Positions 7,733-15,809 of a stretch of DNA of 64,000 nt are shown here, in pieces. The notes beneath the pieces are model-generated. The model made no database searches and was not told the DNA's origin. It worked only from the letters and a program-made list of their open reading frames with translations. Location of the stretch: NCBI GenBank assembly GCA_017935745.1, contig JAGBGX010000009.1, forward strand, positions 62,001-126,000. The letters run 5' to 3'. Both the position numbers and the translations under genes were made by a program. This DNA is from Treponema sp. (GTDB taxonomy: Bacteria; Spirochaetota; Spirochaetia; Treponematales; Treponemataceae). Within the stretch, counting starts at the first letter, position 1. Every line of letters starts with the position of its first letter.

Positions 7733-8842
7733 TTATTTGTTTCCGTAGAACGCTCCGAATACGGCTCCGAGCACCCACGTAAGGCCAGAAACCGGAATCG
7801 TTATGATTGTGCCAATCAGTCCTGCCGTCGCCGCGGTGGAAGCCGCATCCGCCTTTGCCGCACGCGAAACGGACATTGTGTTGTCGTACTCGTACTTTTC
7901 AATCGGAACAATAAGCTCGGACTCATCTTCCAGCGAAACGACGTTTATGTTCCTGTCGTATGTTTCGACGGTTATTTTATTGTCCGTAAACGGCAGATGG
8001 TACTCAGGGTACTGCTGAACTGCATTCGCCGCCTTTGCCTCCTGGGCTTTCTGCTTGGACTTTGAGTAGCTCGGCATTTTCCAAAACGCATCGCCGCCCG
8101 TCGCCGTGCTGTATCCGCCGGAAAAATTGATGAACGCATAGCCGCAGCACTTGAGGATTTGCCAGCACGATGTGCCGAGAATCACGAACGGCTTTCCCAG
8201 AATCGAATAGGCAATGTACTTTTTGTTCGGAACGCTCACCACCTGCACTTTTTCCGAGGAGATTTTCGATGTCTGCGAGCGCGACTTTTTCACATCGGAA
8301 GAATCCGCGCCGTCCGCAAGCGATGCCAGGAGCTTCTCCACGTCTGCGGCGAACAGCTTTTCGTCTTCCTCGCTGAACGAGCCGCCCTTGAAGCGGGAGC
8401 CTCCGCCGAACGGAACAATTGCTCCGTCCTTCATGCGGAATTCCCGCGTGCCGATTACGGAAGAATTCACGTCGTCGCTTTTCTTGATGATTTCAGCCTC
8501 GACCAGCGAAAATGTGAAGTTCTCGTATTCATCGGACTGCTCCCGGACGCTTTCCGCCGTAAAAAGGTGGAGCGTCGTTTTTTCGTCCGTATTCGAGACG
8601 ACCGTATAGTCCTCGGAAAAGTCGAAGTACCGCTTTGTGCTGTCCTGAATGACTTTATTTCCCTGGAACTGCTCGCACTGCTCGTCCGCATAGTCGTGCC
8701 GCACGACGGTGCTGCTTTCCGCTATCAGCATATCGTCCTCATACAGTTCCTCGCTGCTTTGCGTGTACACCCTCGTGCTTTGGCATGAGCAGAACAAAGC
8801 CGCCGCGCATCCGAGCGGAAGAACGTAGTTCAAAAATTTCAT
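7733..8842 (-). CDS. lipoprotein with C-terminal membrane segment
   Basis: A 369-residue protein with a lipobox at FCSC (residues 17-20), a long hydrophilic region rich in acidic and Ser residues, a hydrophobic patch near residues 215-240 (KPFVILGTSCWQILKCCGYAF) and a hydrophobic C-terminus (TAGLIGTIITIPVSGLTWVLGAVFGAFYG) that could span a membrane. I do not recognise a family. It is third from the end of the lipoprotein operon. The extra hydrophobic tail is unusual for a lipid-anchored protein. Confidence 0.7.
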   Translation of the reverse strand: MKFLNYVLPLGCAAALFCSCQSTRVYTQSSEELYEDDMLIAESSTVVRHDYADEQCEQFQGNKVIQDSTKRYFDFSEDYTVVSNTDEKTTLHLFTAESVREQSDEYENFTFSLVEAEIIKKSDDVNSSVIGTREFRMKDGAIVPFGGGSRFKGGSFSEEDEKLFAADVEKLLASLADGADSSDVKKSRSQTSKISSEKVQVVSVPNKKYIAYSILGKPFVILGTSCWQILKCCGYAFINFSGGYSTATGGDAFWKMPSYSKSKQKAQEAKAANAVQQYPEYHLPFTDNKITVETYDRNINVVSLEDESELIVPIEKYEYDNTMSVSRAAKADAASTAATAGLIGTIITIPVSGLTWVLGAVFGAFYGNK

Positions 8843-8860
8843 AGAATTCTCTCCGCCGAA

Positions 8861-9667
8861 TTACTTTTGCCGCTGAAGCTTTTTTCTGAGCAAATCAACG
8901 GAAACAGTTCCGTCGTCGGAAACGAGCCTGCTTTTCTGCCCCGGATTTTCCGCCGGAACCCACGAGGTGCTGGCAACGCCGGTGAATTGCTGCGGAAGGC
9001 TGATGGTGTCCGAGCAGCACAACGTGAGTCCTTCGGTCGAGAAACTTTCTTCAAACACTCCGAGTGCAGCATCAACGGAATCATGCAGACGGTAGGAACT
9101 TGGCGGATACGGAAGCACGCCCGAGCCTTCCGAAATCAAGCCGCCACGGTACAGGAACTGGCAGCTGCCTTCGTATTCCGTGCCTACCGTTGCATAGACA
9201 AAATAATAGGTGAGCTGCACTGTGGTAGTTTTGCCGCTTTTTGAACCTGGCACCGCCTGAAAGTCGCGGAGCAATATCAAGTCGTAGCTTTCGCTGGAAA
9301 CGCCTTCATACGAAACTTTGTTGAAGCATTTTTCAAGGCTCTTGTTCAGCTTTGCGTGAATCGTTTCGTAGTCCGTATCGGCTCTGATTCTGTCGTCAGC
9401 TCCAAGCTGCTTTACAAAAAATGTGTGGAGTTCCCCAAGCATTTTTTCCGTGCGGCTTGTATTTTCTGTATCCAGCACCAGAACGTTCCATTTTTTGATT
9501 TCTTCCGGTGCAAATGTTTTTTCCGAAAGGGAACTGTCCTGCTGAATAACCATCTCGTCGCCGGAATTCGCATAATCCACATTTGTCGACACACATGAAG
9601 CCAGCAGCCCCGAACAGAAAAGCGCGGGCAAAACCGCCGCCGCAATTCCCAATACATTCTTTTTCAT
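8861..9667 (-). CDS. lipoprotein, unknown function
   Basis: Taken from the ATG at 9665-9667, behind AAAGGAG, giving 268 residues; a longer frame to 9709 exists but lacks a ribosome site. The signal peptide ends in LLASC. The mature part contains KKWNVLVLDTENTSRTEKMLGELHTFF and a beta-rich section, including the YDLILLRDFQAVPG and TVQLTYYFVYATVG stretches. This layout resembles periplasmic lipoproteins with an N-terminal alpha/beta domain, but I cannot name it. It is the second gene of the operon. Confidence 0.7.
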   Translation of the reverse strand: MKKNVLGIAAAVLPALFCSGLLASCVSTNVDYANSGDEMVIQQDSSLSEKTFAPEEIKKWNVLVLDTENTSRTEKMLGELHTFFVKQLGADDRIRADTDYETIHAKLNKSLEKCFNKVSYEGVSSESYDLILLRDFQAVPGSKSGKTTTVQLTYYFVYATVGTEYEGSCQFLYRGGLISEGSGVLPYPPSSYRLHDSVDAALGVFEESFSTEGLTLCCSDTISLPQQFTGVASTSWVPAENPGQKSRLVSDDGTVSVDLLRKKLQRQK

Positions 9668-9730
9668 AAAAAACTCCTTTGCTTTTTTTGCCAGCCGGTT
9701 TTTCCTCACCGTTCAGCTGACGTAGTTTCA

Positions 9731-10063
9731 TCATTTTGCATAAAAGACGATTTCCCGAAGAGAATCATATTTTTCAGCACGTATTGAGCCGTTACTTGGC
9801 GATGCTTCATAGCTATAGTAATTATCTCCTTCGTCTTCCCAAGTAACTTTCTTTGTCTGTCCGAAATACAATCTGAATGTATCACAATCAGCATCGCCTC
9901 TCGGCGTAACATCAATGTAATTAACTCCTGCTGCGTAATGTTCAAACGTCCATGTTGATTCTGTCTTCGTCCAGTCGTCCGAGCATGACGCAAGGCAAAG
10001 AAGAAGCGCACCGGCAATCAGGGACAAAAATACCCTGCCGCGGCTTTTGCGTTTTTGTTTCAT
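9731..10063 (-). CDS. small lipoprotein, first gene of operon
   Basis: From the ATG at 10061-10063 (AAGGAT upstream) this encodes 110 residues: a basic start (MKQKRKSRGR), a hydrophobic stretch, lipobox LASC, then an acidic mature domain ending REIVFYAK. There is no recognised family. A longer start at 10123 is less likely because the signal would be buried. It faces the XRE gene at 10177, and the palindrome at 10115-10144 lies between them, so that regulator probably controls this operon. Confidence 0.7.
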   Translation of the reverse strand: MKQKRKSRGRVFLSLIAGALLLCLASCSDDWTKTESTWTFEHYAAGVNYIDVTPRGDADCDTFRLYFGQTKKVTWEDEGDNYYSYEASPSNGSIRAEKYDSLREIVFYAK

Positions 10064-10114
10064 ATCGTTATCCTTAACCATAATTTTTGAGTAATAAAAT
10101 ACCCTCGAAGCACA

Positions 10115-10144
10115 CTTTAACATAATTTATTATCCATGTTAAAG
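10115..10144. promoter_or_regulatory. palindromic operator between lipoprotein operon and XRE gene
   Basis: CTTTAACAT (10115-10123) and ATGTTAAAG (10136-10144) form a perfect 9-bp inverted repeat with a 12-bp spacer, central to the divergent gap. On the plus strand TTAAAG overlaps the right arm and is followed 17 bp later by TACTAT, a candidate promoter for the XRE gene. Control of both directions is inferred. Confidence 0.6.
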
Positions 10145-10176
10145 AAAATCAGGTAAAAAATTACTATTATTGTGAA

Positions 10177-10509
10177 ATGATGGACTTCAAGAACACGGTT
10201 CGCTACCTGATGGAATACAAGGATATGCAGACAAAAGAGCTTTCTGCGCGGACAGGAATCAGCGAGAACACCATAAAGTCCTACATAAAGGAGCAGTCTG
10301 CCGAGCCGACGCTCAGCAAGGCGGTGAAAATCGCGCGGGCACTGGACGTGAGCATCGCGTTTCTCGCCGGGGAGCAGGAACGAACCGCAGCCGCTTCCCC
10401 CTCCAGGCTGAGACTGCAATCACTGACAAAAGATTTCACTGAAAACGAGATGAGCATCCTTTTGGCAACCGCCGCCGCAATCAAAAGAAACAAGGAAGCC
10501 GTGCCCTAA
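10177..10509 (+). CDS. XRE-family HTH regulator
   Basis: A 110-residue protein with an XRE-type HTH over residues 5-65 (QTKELSARTGISENTIKSYIKEQSAEPTLSKAVKIARALDV region) and a C-terminal helical segment. There is no ribosome site. A -10-like TACTAT lies about 9 bp before the ATG, so the mRNA may be leaderless. The palindrome at 10115-10144 is the likely operator, and the divergent lipoprotein operon the likely target. Confidence 0.8.
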   Translation: MMDFKNTVRYLMEYKDMQTKELSARTGISENTIKSYIKEQSAEPTLSKAVKIARALDVSIAFLAGEQERTAAASPSRLRLQSLTKDFTENEMSILLATAAAIKRNKEAVP

Positions 10510-10546
10510 ACGATGATAAACATCACACTGCAAGGAGACGGTCGAG

Positions 10547-10640
10547 AAGAAGAAAGCATTCATCGTTTATTGCCATCCGTCGGAGCAGTCGTTTATAACT
10601 CCATATTACGCAAATGACAAGCCTGCTTGGCGGAAGGCAT
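10547..10640 (+). pseudogene. N-terminal remnant of an NAD(P)H oxidoreductase
   Basis: Frame starting near 10547 reads KKAFIVYCHPSEQSF, the N-terminal strand and phosphate loop of flavodoxin-fold quinone reductases (MdaB/NQO type), behind an intact-looking AAGGAG. No start codon is left, and recognisable sequence ends after about 30 codons. It abuts the 3' end of the TetR gene. A second lost reductase (6400-6497) carries the same promoter motif as that TetR gene. Confidence 0.4.
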
Positions 10641-10659
10641 TCCCCTCCTTATGTAAAAA

Positions 10660-11250
10660 TCAGCCGAAGATTCCGTTCATCCACAGTGCGATGAAGCGGT
10701 CGGTGTAGGCGGTGCCGTTGTTCCAGTATTCTACGTCGCATTTTTTGAGGAGGACGGATTCGATGCAGCCCCACAGCCCGGTTACGAGGATGCCCACGTC
10801 GAGCGCGGGGTCGGCGGAGCGGGCGATGCCGAGCGCGGTGCATTCTTCGAGGAGCGCGATGCCGGTGCGGTTGCAGACGTAGTACTCGCGGACGATTTCC
10901 GGCGGCGCGTCGTCGGCGGACTTGATGCCCTGCATGACGAGGAGCGCCTTGCGCGGATTTTCAAAGCACCACGAGCGGTAGGCGTTGATTGTGCGCACGA
11001 TTTTTTCCTTCGGGTGTTCTGCCCCTGCCGCCGCTTCAAGCAACCCGGCGTTCAGTTCGTGCAGGCAGTCGAGGGAAATCTCCTGGAAGAGCTTGTCCTT
11101 GTCGGTGTAGTAATGGTAGATGTTCGCCGCGGTGATGCTGCATTCGCGCGCGATGTCCCGCATCCCGATTGCATCGGGGTTGCGCTTCATGAGCAGTTCC
11201 AGCGCCTTTTTCTTGATGAGCGGCACGATTTCAGTGTTCGTCTTCCGCAT
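10660..11250 (-). CDS. TetR/AcrR-family regulator
   Basis: A 196-residue protein. The N-terminal 60 residues are a TetR HTH (RNPDAIGMRDIARECSITAANIYHYYTDKDKLFQEI), and the remainder is an alpha-helical ligand-binding domain with VTGLWGCIESVLL. GGAG precedes the ATG. These are ligand-released repressors. An imperfect dyad overlaps the promoter at 11368-11406 and is repeated upstream of the truncated FMN reductase at 6497, so it probably once regulated flavin reductases as well as itself. Confidence 0.85.
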   Translation of the reverse strand: MRKTNTEIVPLIKKKALELLMKRNPDAIGMRDIARECSITAANIYHYYTDKDKLFQEISLDCLHELNAGLLEAAAGAEHPKEKIVRTINAYRSWCFENPRKALLVMQGIKSADDAPPEIVREYYVCNRTGIALLEECTALGIARSADPALDVGILVTGLWGCIESVLLKKCDVEYWNNGTAYTDRFIALWMNGIFG

Positions 11251-11367
11251 GGCTTCTCCTGTAAAGAATCAAATCGAAAGCTGAAATTTTTGACTTGACT
11301 TTTTATGCGCTTCCGCAGTGCGACGGGGAAGCGCAATTGATAAGCACGTTCGAGACGCGCTTTCTGA

Positions 11368-11406
11368 ACAATAATAATTTAACACGGTTTGATAAAATGC
11401 GTCAAG
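11368..11406 (-). promoter_or_regulatory. TetR promoter and operator candidate
   Basis: On the minus strand TTGACG is followed after 17-18 bp by TTAAATT. The motif ACAATAATAATTTAACA, then a GTTTGATAAAA box, matches 6533-6570 apart from a few positions and one inserted base. The distance to the TetR ATG is about 118 bp. Confidence 0.5.
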
Positions 11407-11467
11407 GACGGGAGAAGGGATTTTGGTACATTGTACTTCGTTATATTTAGAAAAAACAGAAAACGGC

Positions 11468-11495
11468 TTGACAAGATGGCGGGGGGGGGTAGAAT
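11468..11495 (+). promoter_or_regulatory. promoter with poly-G spacer
   Basis: TTGACA (11468-11473) and TAGAAT (11490-11495) are separated by 16 bp, of which the last nine are G (11481-11489). A one-base gain would give the optimal 17-bp spacer and a loss would weaken it, so expression of the lipoprotein at 11524 may be phase-variable. The arrangement is like the poly-G tracts known upstream of tpr and other genes in Treponema pallidum. Confidence 0.7.
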
Positions 11496-11523
11496 GACTT
11501 GACTTTTCATCAAGGAGGTTTTT

Positions 11524-11862
11524 ATGAAAAAGTTCGCGAAAATTTCAGCGGTGCTCTGCGCGCTGCTTCTGTCCGTTTTCTTTGTTACAGGATGCAGTGA
11601 TGACGATGATGAAGATAACGATCCTGAGGTTGTCAAGGTTCTTACAAGAAGTAGTAATTCTCACGAGGAAATTGAACTGACTTTCTATGATGACGGCACA
11701 TTTCTTTACAAATGTACATATAAAGAAGATGATGACAGTTACACAGAGAAAGGAACATATAAAGGAAAGCTAGAAAACGGAGGAACGGTTGAGCTTATAT
11801 TTGAAGAAGATGGCCGAGAGTCAATCATTGTTTCTGGCAACAGTTTTTCGTTTGTACACTGA
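11524..11862 (+). CDS. small lipoprotein behind poly-G promoter
   Basis: A 112-residue lipoprotein: signal MKKFAKISAVLCALLLSVFF, lipobox VTGC, an acidic tether (SDDDDEDND), then a small beta domain with the repeating pattern IELTFYDDGTFLYKCTY and YTEKGTYKGKLENGGTVELIF, as in small lipocalin-like lipoproteins. AAGGAGG precedes the ATG. The promoter at 11468-11495 holds nine G in its spacer. The surface location and this promoter suggest an antigen or host-contact factor; the specific role is unknown. Confidence 0.75.
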   Translation: MKKFAKISAVLCALLLSVFFVTGCSDDDDEDNDPEVVKVLTRSSNSHEEIELTFYDDGTFLYKCTYKEDDDSYTEKGTYKGKLENGGTVELIFEEDGRESIIVSGNSFSFVH

Positions 11863-11975
11863 GTTTCAGAAACAAGCCTAATATATGTCGCATGGACGGA
11901 AACCTGTTTGGCTTCCATCTTTTTTTATCCTCGCACTTTTGACAATCTTTTATTTCCGTGATATTTTTAGGGGAA

Positions 11976-12635
11976 ATGAAACTCTTGTCCGCTTCTTTTG
12001 TTTTGGCGGCAGCCGTTTTTATGCTCGGATGCTCATTTTCTTCTGAAAGGCCGGAGCTGTCTGACTTGAAGGTGCGGTATCATTTTTTGCAGACATTCAA
12101 CGGAACCGGCTGGAACGATGTTTCGGGAGCGGATTTGCTTCGGTACGGGGCGGGACAGGACAAGCGGTTTTCTGCGGAGGACGGCGGCTCGTTTTTGTTC
12201 ACGCTTTCAAAGGACACTTCGCCGTCTGTCATCACGAACTGGTTTTTCGACACAAGCCTGGGAACTGCGCTTCGCGGCGTTGAGGCGTCCGTAACGTTCA
12301 TTGCCGGAAGTCCCGGTTTCTGCGGAATTTATTTTCCTGCCACGCCCGCTTCAGAAAGACGGAATTACGAAAGCTGCTTTTTCGGAGTCAACAGCACGGG
12401 CGAATACGCAGTCTTCCGCTCGGACAAGGACGGCTCTATCAGCAAAATTGCCGGGGACGAAGATGCTGCCGTCCGGGAGGGATTCGGTGCAGAAAATGTG
12501 CTGAAGGCGTATTTTGAGGCGGACAACCTCATTCTGCAAATCAACGGCAAGACTGTCCGCACCATCACGGATGCCGGACGCACATCCGGCAGGACGGGAC
12601 TGTTTGTACGCGTTTTGGAGGATTCCGGCGAATGA
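11976..12635 (+). CDS. lipoprotein with a laminin-G-like beta domain
   Basis: From the ATG at 11976 (AGGGG upstream) 219 residues: signal peptide with lipobox MLGC, then a beta-rich domain (FSAEDGGSFLFTLSKD, VEASVTFIAGSPGFCGIYF, LILQINGKTVRTI, TGLFVRVLEDSG) reminiscent of concanavalin-like/laminin-G folds; that fold is a guess from the pattern. A TTGACA about 30 bp upstream could be its -35. A strong terminator follows at 12679. Confidence 0.65.
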   Translation: MKLLSASFVLAAAVFMLGCSFSSERPELSDLKVRYHFLQTFNGTGWNDVSGADLLRYGAGQDKRFSAEDGGSFLFTLSKDTSPSVITNWFFDTSLGTALRGVEASVTFIAGSPGFCGIYFPATPASERRNYESCFFGVNSTGEYAVFRSDKDGSISKIAGDEDAAVREGFGAENVLKAYFEADNLILQINGKTVRTITDAGRTSGRTGLFVRVLEDSGE

Positions 12636-12678
12636 ATTTTTGCGATGTGCTCAGAGCGGTGGCGGAAGGCAGAAGAAC

Positions 12679-12715
12679 AGCAAAGTTTTTCAGTCTGCGG
12701 ATAAAAAACTTTGCT
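12679..12715 (+). terminator. terminator after lipoprotein gene
   Basis: AGCAAAGTTTTT (12679-12690) and AAAAACTTTGCT (12704-12715), a 12-bp stem followed by AATTTTTCAATTTTTT. Confidence 0.75.
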
Positions 12716-12767
12716 AATTTTTCAATTTTTTCAGTCTGAAACGTAAAAACTTACTTATTTTTCATAC

Positions 12768-12823
12768 TTTTTCAGTTTTAGACTGAAAAACTTCTTGTTT
12801 TTGCCGGGTTTTTCAGTTATAAT
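12768..12823 (+). promoter_or_regulatory. promoter with repeated TTTTTCAGT boxes
   Basis: TTTTTCAGT occurs near 12687, 12727, 12768 and 12810; the third is half of a perfect 9-bp palindrome with ACTGAAAAA (12782-12790). TTGTTT (12795-12800) and TATAAT (12818-12823) with a 17-bp spacer form the promoter of the ATPase gene. The -10 is only seven bases from the ATG at 12831, which implies a leaderless mRNA. Confidence 0.5.
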
Positions 12824-12830
12824 CGAAACT

Positions 12831-14078
12831 ATGGAAACGGAAAATGAAGACGAGATAGACATTTTCAGGCCGGTGTTTGTCAGGAATCTGGGCAGTTTTA
12901 AGGACGAAAAAATCATCAAGATTCTCTGCGGTGTCCGCCGGTGCGGCAAGTCTACTATTCTCAAGACGTTCAAAAACACGCTTCTGGCGGACGGCACGCC
13001 GCGGGCGAATATTGTGGAGCGTCTGTATTCTTCGATGGAATATCCGCGGGATTTTGATGCCGACGCCATGTACAAGGATTTGCTGCGTGCAATCGAACGT
13101 GCGGACAAAGGCAAAAAAGTCTATCTGCTTTTGGACGAAGTTCAGGAGATTGCGGACTGGGAAAAATGCGTGAACACGCTTTTTGAAACGCGGAACGTTG
13201 ACATCTACGTAACCGGCTCGAATTCAAAACTGCTTTCGTCGGAAATCTCGACGTATCTTACGGGGCGGTTTGTTCTGATTCCCGTTTATACGCTTTCGTT
13301 CGCGGAATTCATCGAGTTCAAAAAAACGTTCGTCCCGGAACTGAAGAACGCCTCCGCCGACGAGTACTTCGACTTGTACTTGAAATCGGGCGGATTTCCG
13401 TTCATCGCGAAAACGAACCACACGCAGGAGGAAAACTATCAGATTGTGGACGGCATTTATGCGACGGTCGTTACACGCGACATTTCGCGGCGGCACACGA
13501 TTTCCAACCTTGATATGTTCAACCGGGTCGTGCGTTTTGTCCTTGAGAACCTCGGGAAAAATTTCAGTGCAAAGACGATTTTTGATTTTTTCAAGAGCCG
13601 GCAGCGTTCTGTTTCAATAGAAACGATTTACAACTACCTTGCGTGGCTTGAGGAGGCGTTCATCATTTACCGTTGCAGCCGCTACGACATTCAGGGCAGG
13701 GAAATTCTGAAAACGCAAGAAAAATATTATCTTTCCGACATCAGCTTTAAATACAGCCAGTTCGGATATTCGCCGAAGTCGGTCGCGGCGGTGCTTGAGA
13801 ACATTGTGTATTTGGAACTCCGCAGACGCGGCTATTCGGTCTGCATCGGAAAATTCGCGGACAGGGAAATTGATTTTGTGGCGGCACAGCAGGACAGAAA
13901 AATCTATGTTCAGGTCTGCCGGACGCTGCCGGAACATTCCGACCGTGAAATCGGCAATCTGAAAGCCGTAAAGGATTCATACCCGAAATACGTTGTGACG
14001 ATGGATTCCTCCGTCTGCGGAATAGAGGACGGAATAAAAATCGTGCACATCAAGGACTTTTTGCTGGAGGAATTGTAG
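12831..14078 (+). CDS. AAA ATPase with DUF4143 domain
   Basis: From the ATG at 12831, 415 residues. It has a P-loop at GVRRCGKST (about 34-42), Walker B LLLDEVQEI, a sensor-like YVTGSNSKLLSSE, a LTGRF arginine-finger region, then a winged-helix part and a C-terminal DUF4143-type nuclease-like segment (LRRRGYSVCIGKFADREIDFVAAQ...VQVC). Members are common and variable in Bacteroidetes and spirochaetes; their role is unclear. Its 3' end forms the left copy of the 65-bp direct repeat bracketing the arsR module. No ribosome site is seen and the start is probably leaderless. Confidence 0.75.
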   Translation: METENEDEIDIFRPVFVRNLGSFKDEKIIKILCGVRRCGKSTILKTFKNTLLADGTPRANIVERLYSSMEYPRDFDADAMYKDLLRAIERADKGKKVYLLLDEVQEIADWEKCVNTLFETRNVDIYVTGSNSKLLSSEISTYLTGRFVLIPVYTLSFAEFIEFKKTFVPELKNASADEYFDLYLKSGGFPFIAKTNHTQEENYQIVDGIYATVVTRDISRRHTISNLDMFNRVVRFVLENLGKNFSAKTIFDFFKSRQRSVSIETIYNYLAWLEEAFIIYRCSRYDIQGREILKTQEKYYLSDISFKYSQFGYSPKSVAAVLENIVYLELRRRGYSVCIGKFADREIDFVAAQQDRKIYVQVCRTLPEHSDREIGNLKAVKDSYPKYVVTMDSSVCGIEDGIKIVHIKDFLLEEL

Positions 14079-14093
14079 GGGAAGGAGTTTGCG
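14028..14093 (+). repeat. left direct repeat flanking arsR module
   Basis: The last 17 codons of the ATPase gene plus 15 bp after the stop. It matches 16049-16113: the inner 50 bp (GTGCACATCAAGGACTTT to GGAGTTTGCG) differ by one base and one T indel, and the outer part is weaker. Confidence 0.75.
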
Positions 14094-14110
14094 ATTTTTC
14101 ATAAAATGTA

Positions 14111-14145
14111 TTGACAATCGTCTATGTGATATGTATAATATAGAC
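14111..14145 (+). promoter_or_regulatory. arsR promoter and operator
   Basis: TTGACA (14111-14116), 17 bp, TATAAT (14134-14139), a consensus promoter. GTCTAT (14120-14125) and ATAGAC (14140-14145) form an inverted repeat straddling the -10, as expected for an ArsR/SmtB repressor site. Confidence 0.75.
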
Positions 14146-14168
14146 AGTTATAAATATGAGAGGTCGTT

Positions 14169-14480
14169 ATGAACGCGTTGGAATGTACTAAAATTTTAAA
14201 GGCGTTGGGCGAAGACACGCGTATTCAGATATTCGATATGCTGCGGAACGGCAAGTTGTGTGCGTGCAATATACTTGATAAGTTCAATATAACGCAGCCT
14301 ACGCTTTCCCACCATTTGAAAATACTGTGCGACTGCGGAATTGTGATTGCCGAAAAAGACTGGAAATGGACGTACTATTCCATAAACTGCGACAAGTTGA
14401 ATGAACTGCTGGCTTATTTGGGTGATACAAAATGCAACGGCAGAGCAACCCGCAAATGCAAAAAAAATAAGTGTGATTAG
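14169..14480 (+). CDS. arsR: ArsR/SmtB-family metalloregulator
   Basis: A 103-residue winged-helix repressor: ILKALGEDTRIQIFDML, then CACNILDKFNITQPTLSHHLKILCDCGIV. The CACN at the start of the recognition region (ELCVCDL-like position) and the extra DCG cysteine suit binding of arsenite or a related thiophilic metal. The C-terminus is Cys/Lys rich (CNGRATRKCKKNKC). It is the first gene of a three-gene operon with a permease and a thioredoxin-like protein. GAGAGG precedes the ATG. Base composition is lower in GC than its neighbours, which suggests transfer. Confidence 0.85.
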   Translation: MNALECTKILKALGEDTRIQIFDMLRNGKLCACNILDKFNITQPTLSHHLKILCDCGIVIAEKDWKWTYYSINCDKLNELLAYLGDTKCNGRATRKCKKNKCD

Positions 14481-14551
14481 GCGATTTTATTTTTTGGCTG
14501 TCATATAGATGATTATTGATATAAATAAAAATCAATTTGATGAGGCTCATT

Positions 14552-15793
14552 ATGGAATGTAAGTGCTGTTGCAATAAAAAGACAGAACAGACAGAAATTA
14601 AAGCGGCTGAAAATGAACAGGCGGAACAGTCGGAAAATGCGGCAGAAGTTCCGAAAGAAATGCAGCCTGAAAAGAAAAAGAATTTTTTTGTGCGGCATAA
14701 AAAATGGGTGATTCTGATAAGCGTTATCCTTGCAATAGGTCTTGCAATAGGCATTGCCGCTATTGTGGACGGTGTAAACGGTATAAAAGTGCTGGGCGAT
14801 TTTATAACCGACCAAATACTTGGTATGAAATGGCTGAATATGCTTTTAGGAATGGCGTTTACGGGTATGTTCGGCGAGGAGTTTATGGCTACCCGTTGGG
14901 GCGGAGCGATACAGTTTTTTATTTACGATACAATTAAAATAATGGTGCTTTTGTGCCTTTTAATCTTTCTTATATCGTATATTCAAAGTTATTTTCCGCC
15001 CGAAAGAACGAAAAAAATTCTCGGCAAGTTTCACGGTATAGGCGCAAACGCTGTCGGAGCGTTGCTCGGTACTGTTACGCCGTTTTGCTCTTGTTCGTCT
15101 ATACCTATCTTTATGGGCTTTACGAGGGCGGGACTTTCGAGCGGCGTTACGTTCAGCTTTCTTATTTCAAGCCCGTTAGTAGACTTGGGCGCGTTTATAT
15201 TACTTGCAAGCGTATTCGGCTTTCCTATTGCTATCGTATATGTGGTCGTCGGTTTGGTGCTTGCAATATTAGGCGGAACGATTATTGAGAAAACGGGCGT
15301 TGGTAAACACGTTCGGGACTTTATACTTGAAGGCGAAATCGCAGAGGTCGAGGGCGTAGAACTCACGAGAAAAGACAGGCTGATTTATGCAAAAGACCAA
15401 ATGCTCGGAACGCTTAAAAAAGTATGGATATATATTTTTGTCGGCGTTGGTATAGGTGCGGTAATTCATAACTTTATTCCTACGGAATGGATACAAATGG
15501 TACTTGGCGAGGGTAAATGGTATTCCGTTTTTGTGGCAAGTTTTGTCGGTGTGCCTATGTATGCTGACATATTCGGCACGATACCCGTTGCGGAAGCGTT
15601 GTTTGCAAAAGGCGTCGGCGTTGGAACTATACTTTCATTTATGATGAGCGTTACCGCCTTATCTTTGCCGTCGCTCATAATGTTGTCAAAAGCTGTTAAG
15701 CCTAAATTATTGTTTTGGTTTATCTTTATCGTCGTTGTCGGTATTATCGCTGTCGGATTTATCTTTAACGCGTTAAATTTCTTATTTGTATAA
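14552..15793 (+). CDS. ArsP/YraQ-type permease (DUF318)
   Basis: From the ATG at 14552 (GATGAGG upstream), 413 residues. A cytoplasmic N-terminus with MECKCCCNKK is followed by about eight to ten membrane helices. The TPFCSCSSIPIF motif marks the UPF0718/ArsP permease family, some of which export trivalent organoarsenicals; VGVPMYADIFGTIPVAEAL is the second conserved block. The N-terminal CKCCC may bind metal. Together with arsR and a two-cysteine thioredoxin-like protein it forms a recognisable arsenical-resistance module; the substrate is inferred. Confidence 0.85.
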   Translation: MECKCCCNKKTEQTEIKAAENEQAEQSENAAEVPKEMQPEKKKNFFVRHKKWVILISVILAIGLAIGIAAIVDGVNGIKVLGDFITDQILGMKWLNMLLGMAFTGMFGEEFMATRWGGAIQFFIYDTIKIMVLLCLLIFLISYIQSYFPPERTKKILGKFHGIGANAVGALLGTVTPFCSCSSIPIFMGFTRAGLSSGVTFSFLISSPLVDLGAFILLASVFGFPIAIVYVVVGLVLAILGGTIIEKTGVGKHVRDFILEGEIAEVEGVELTRKDRLIYAKDQMLGTLKKVWIYIFVGVGIGAVIHNFIPTEWIQMVLGEGKWYSVFVASFVGVPMYADIFGTIPVAEALFAKGVGVGTILSFMMSVTALSLPSLIMLSKAVKPKLLFWFIFIVVVGIIAVGFIFNALNFLFV

Positions 15794-15809
15794 AATTTTG
15801 GAGGTATAT

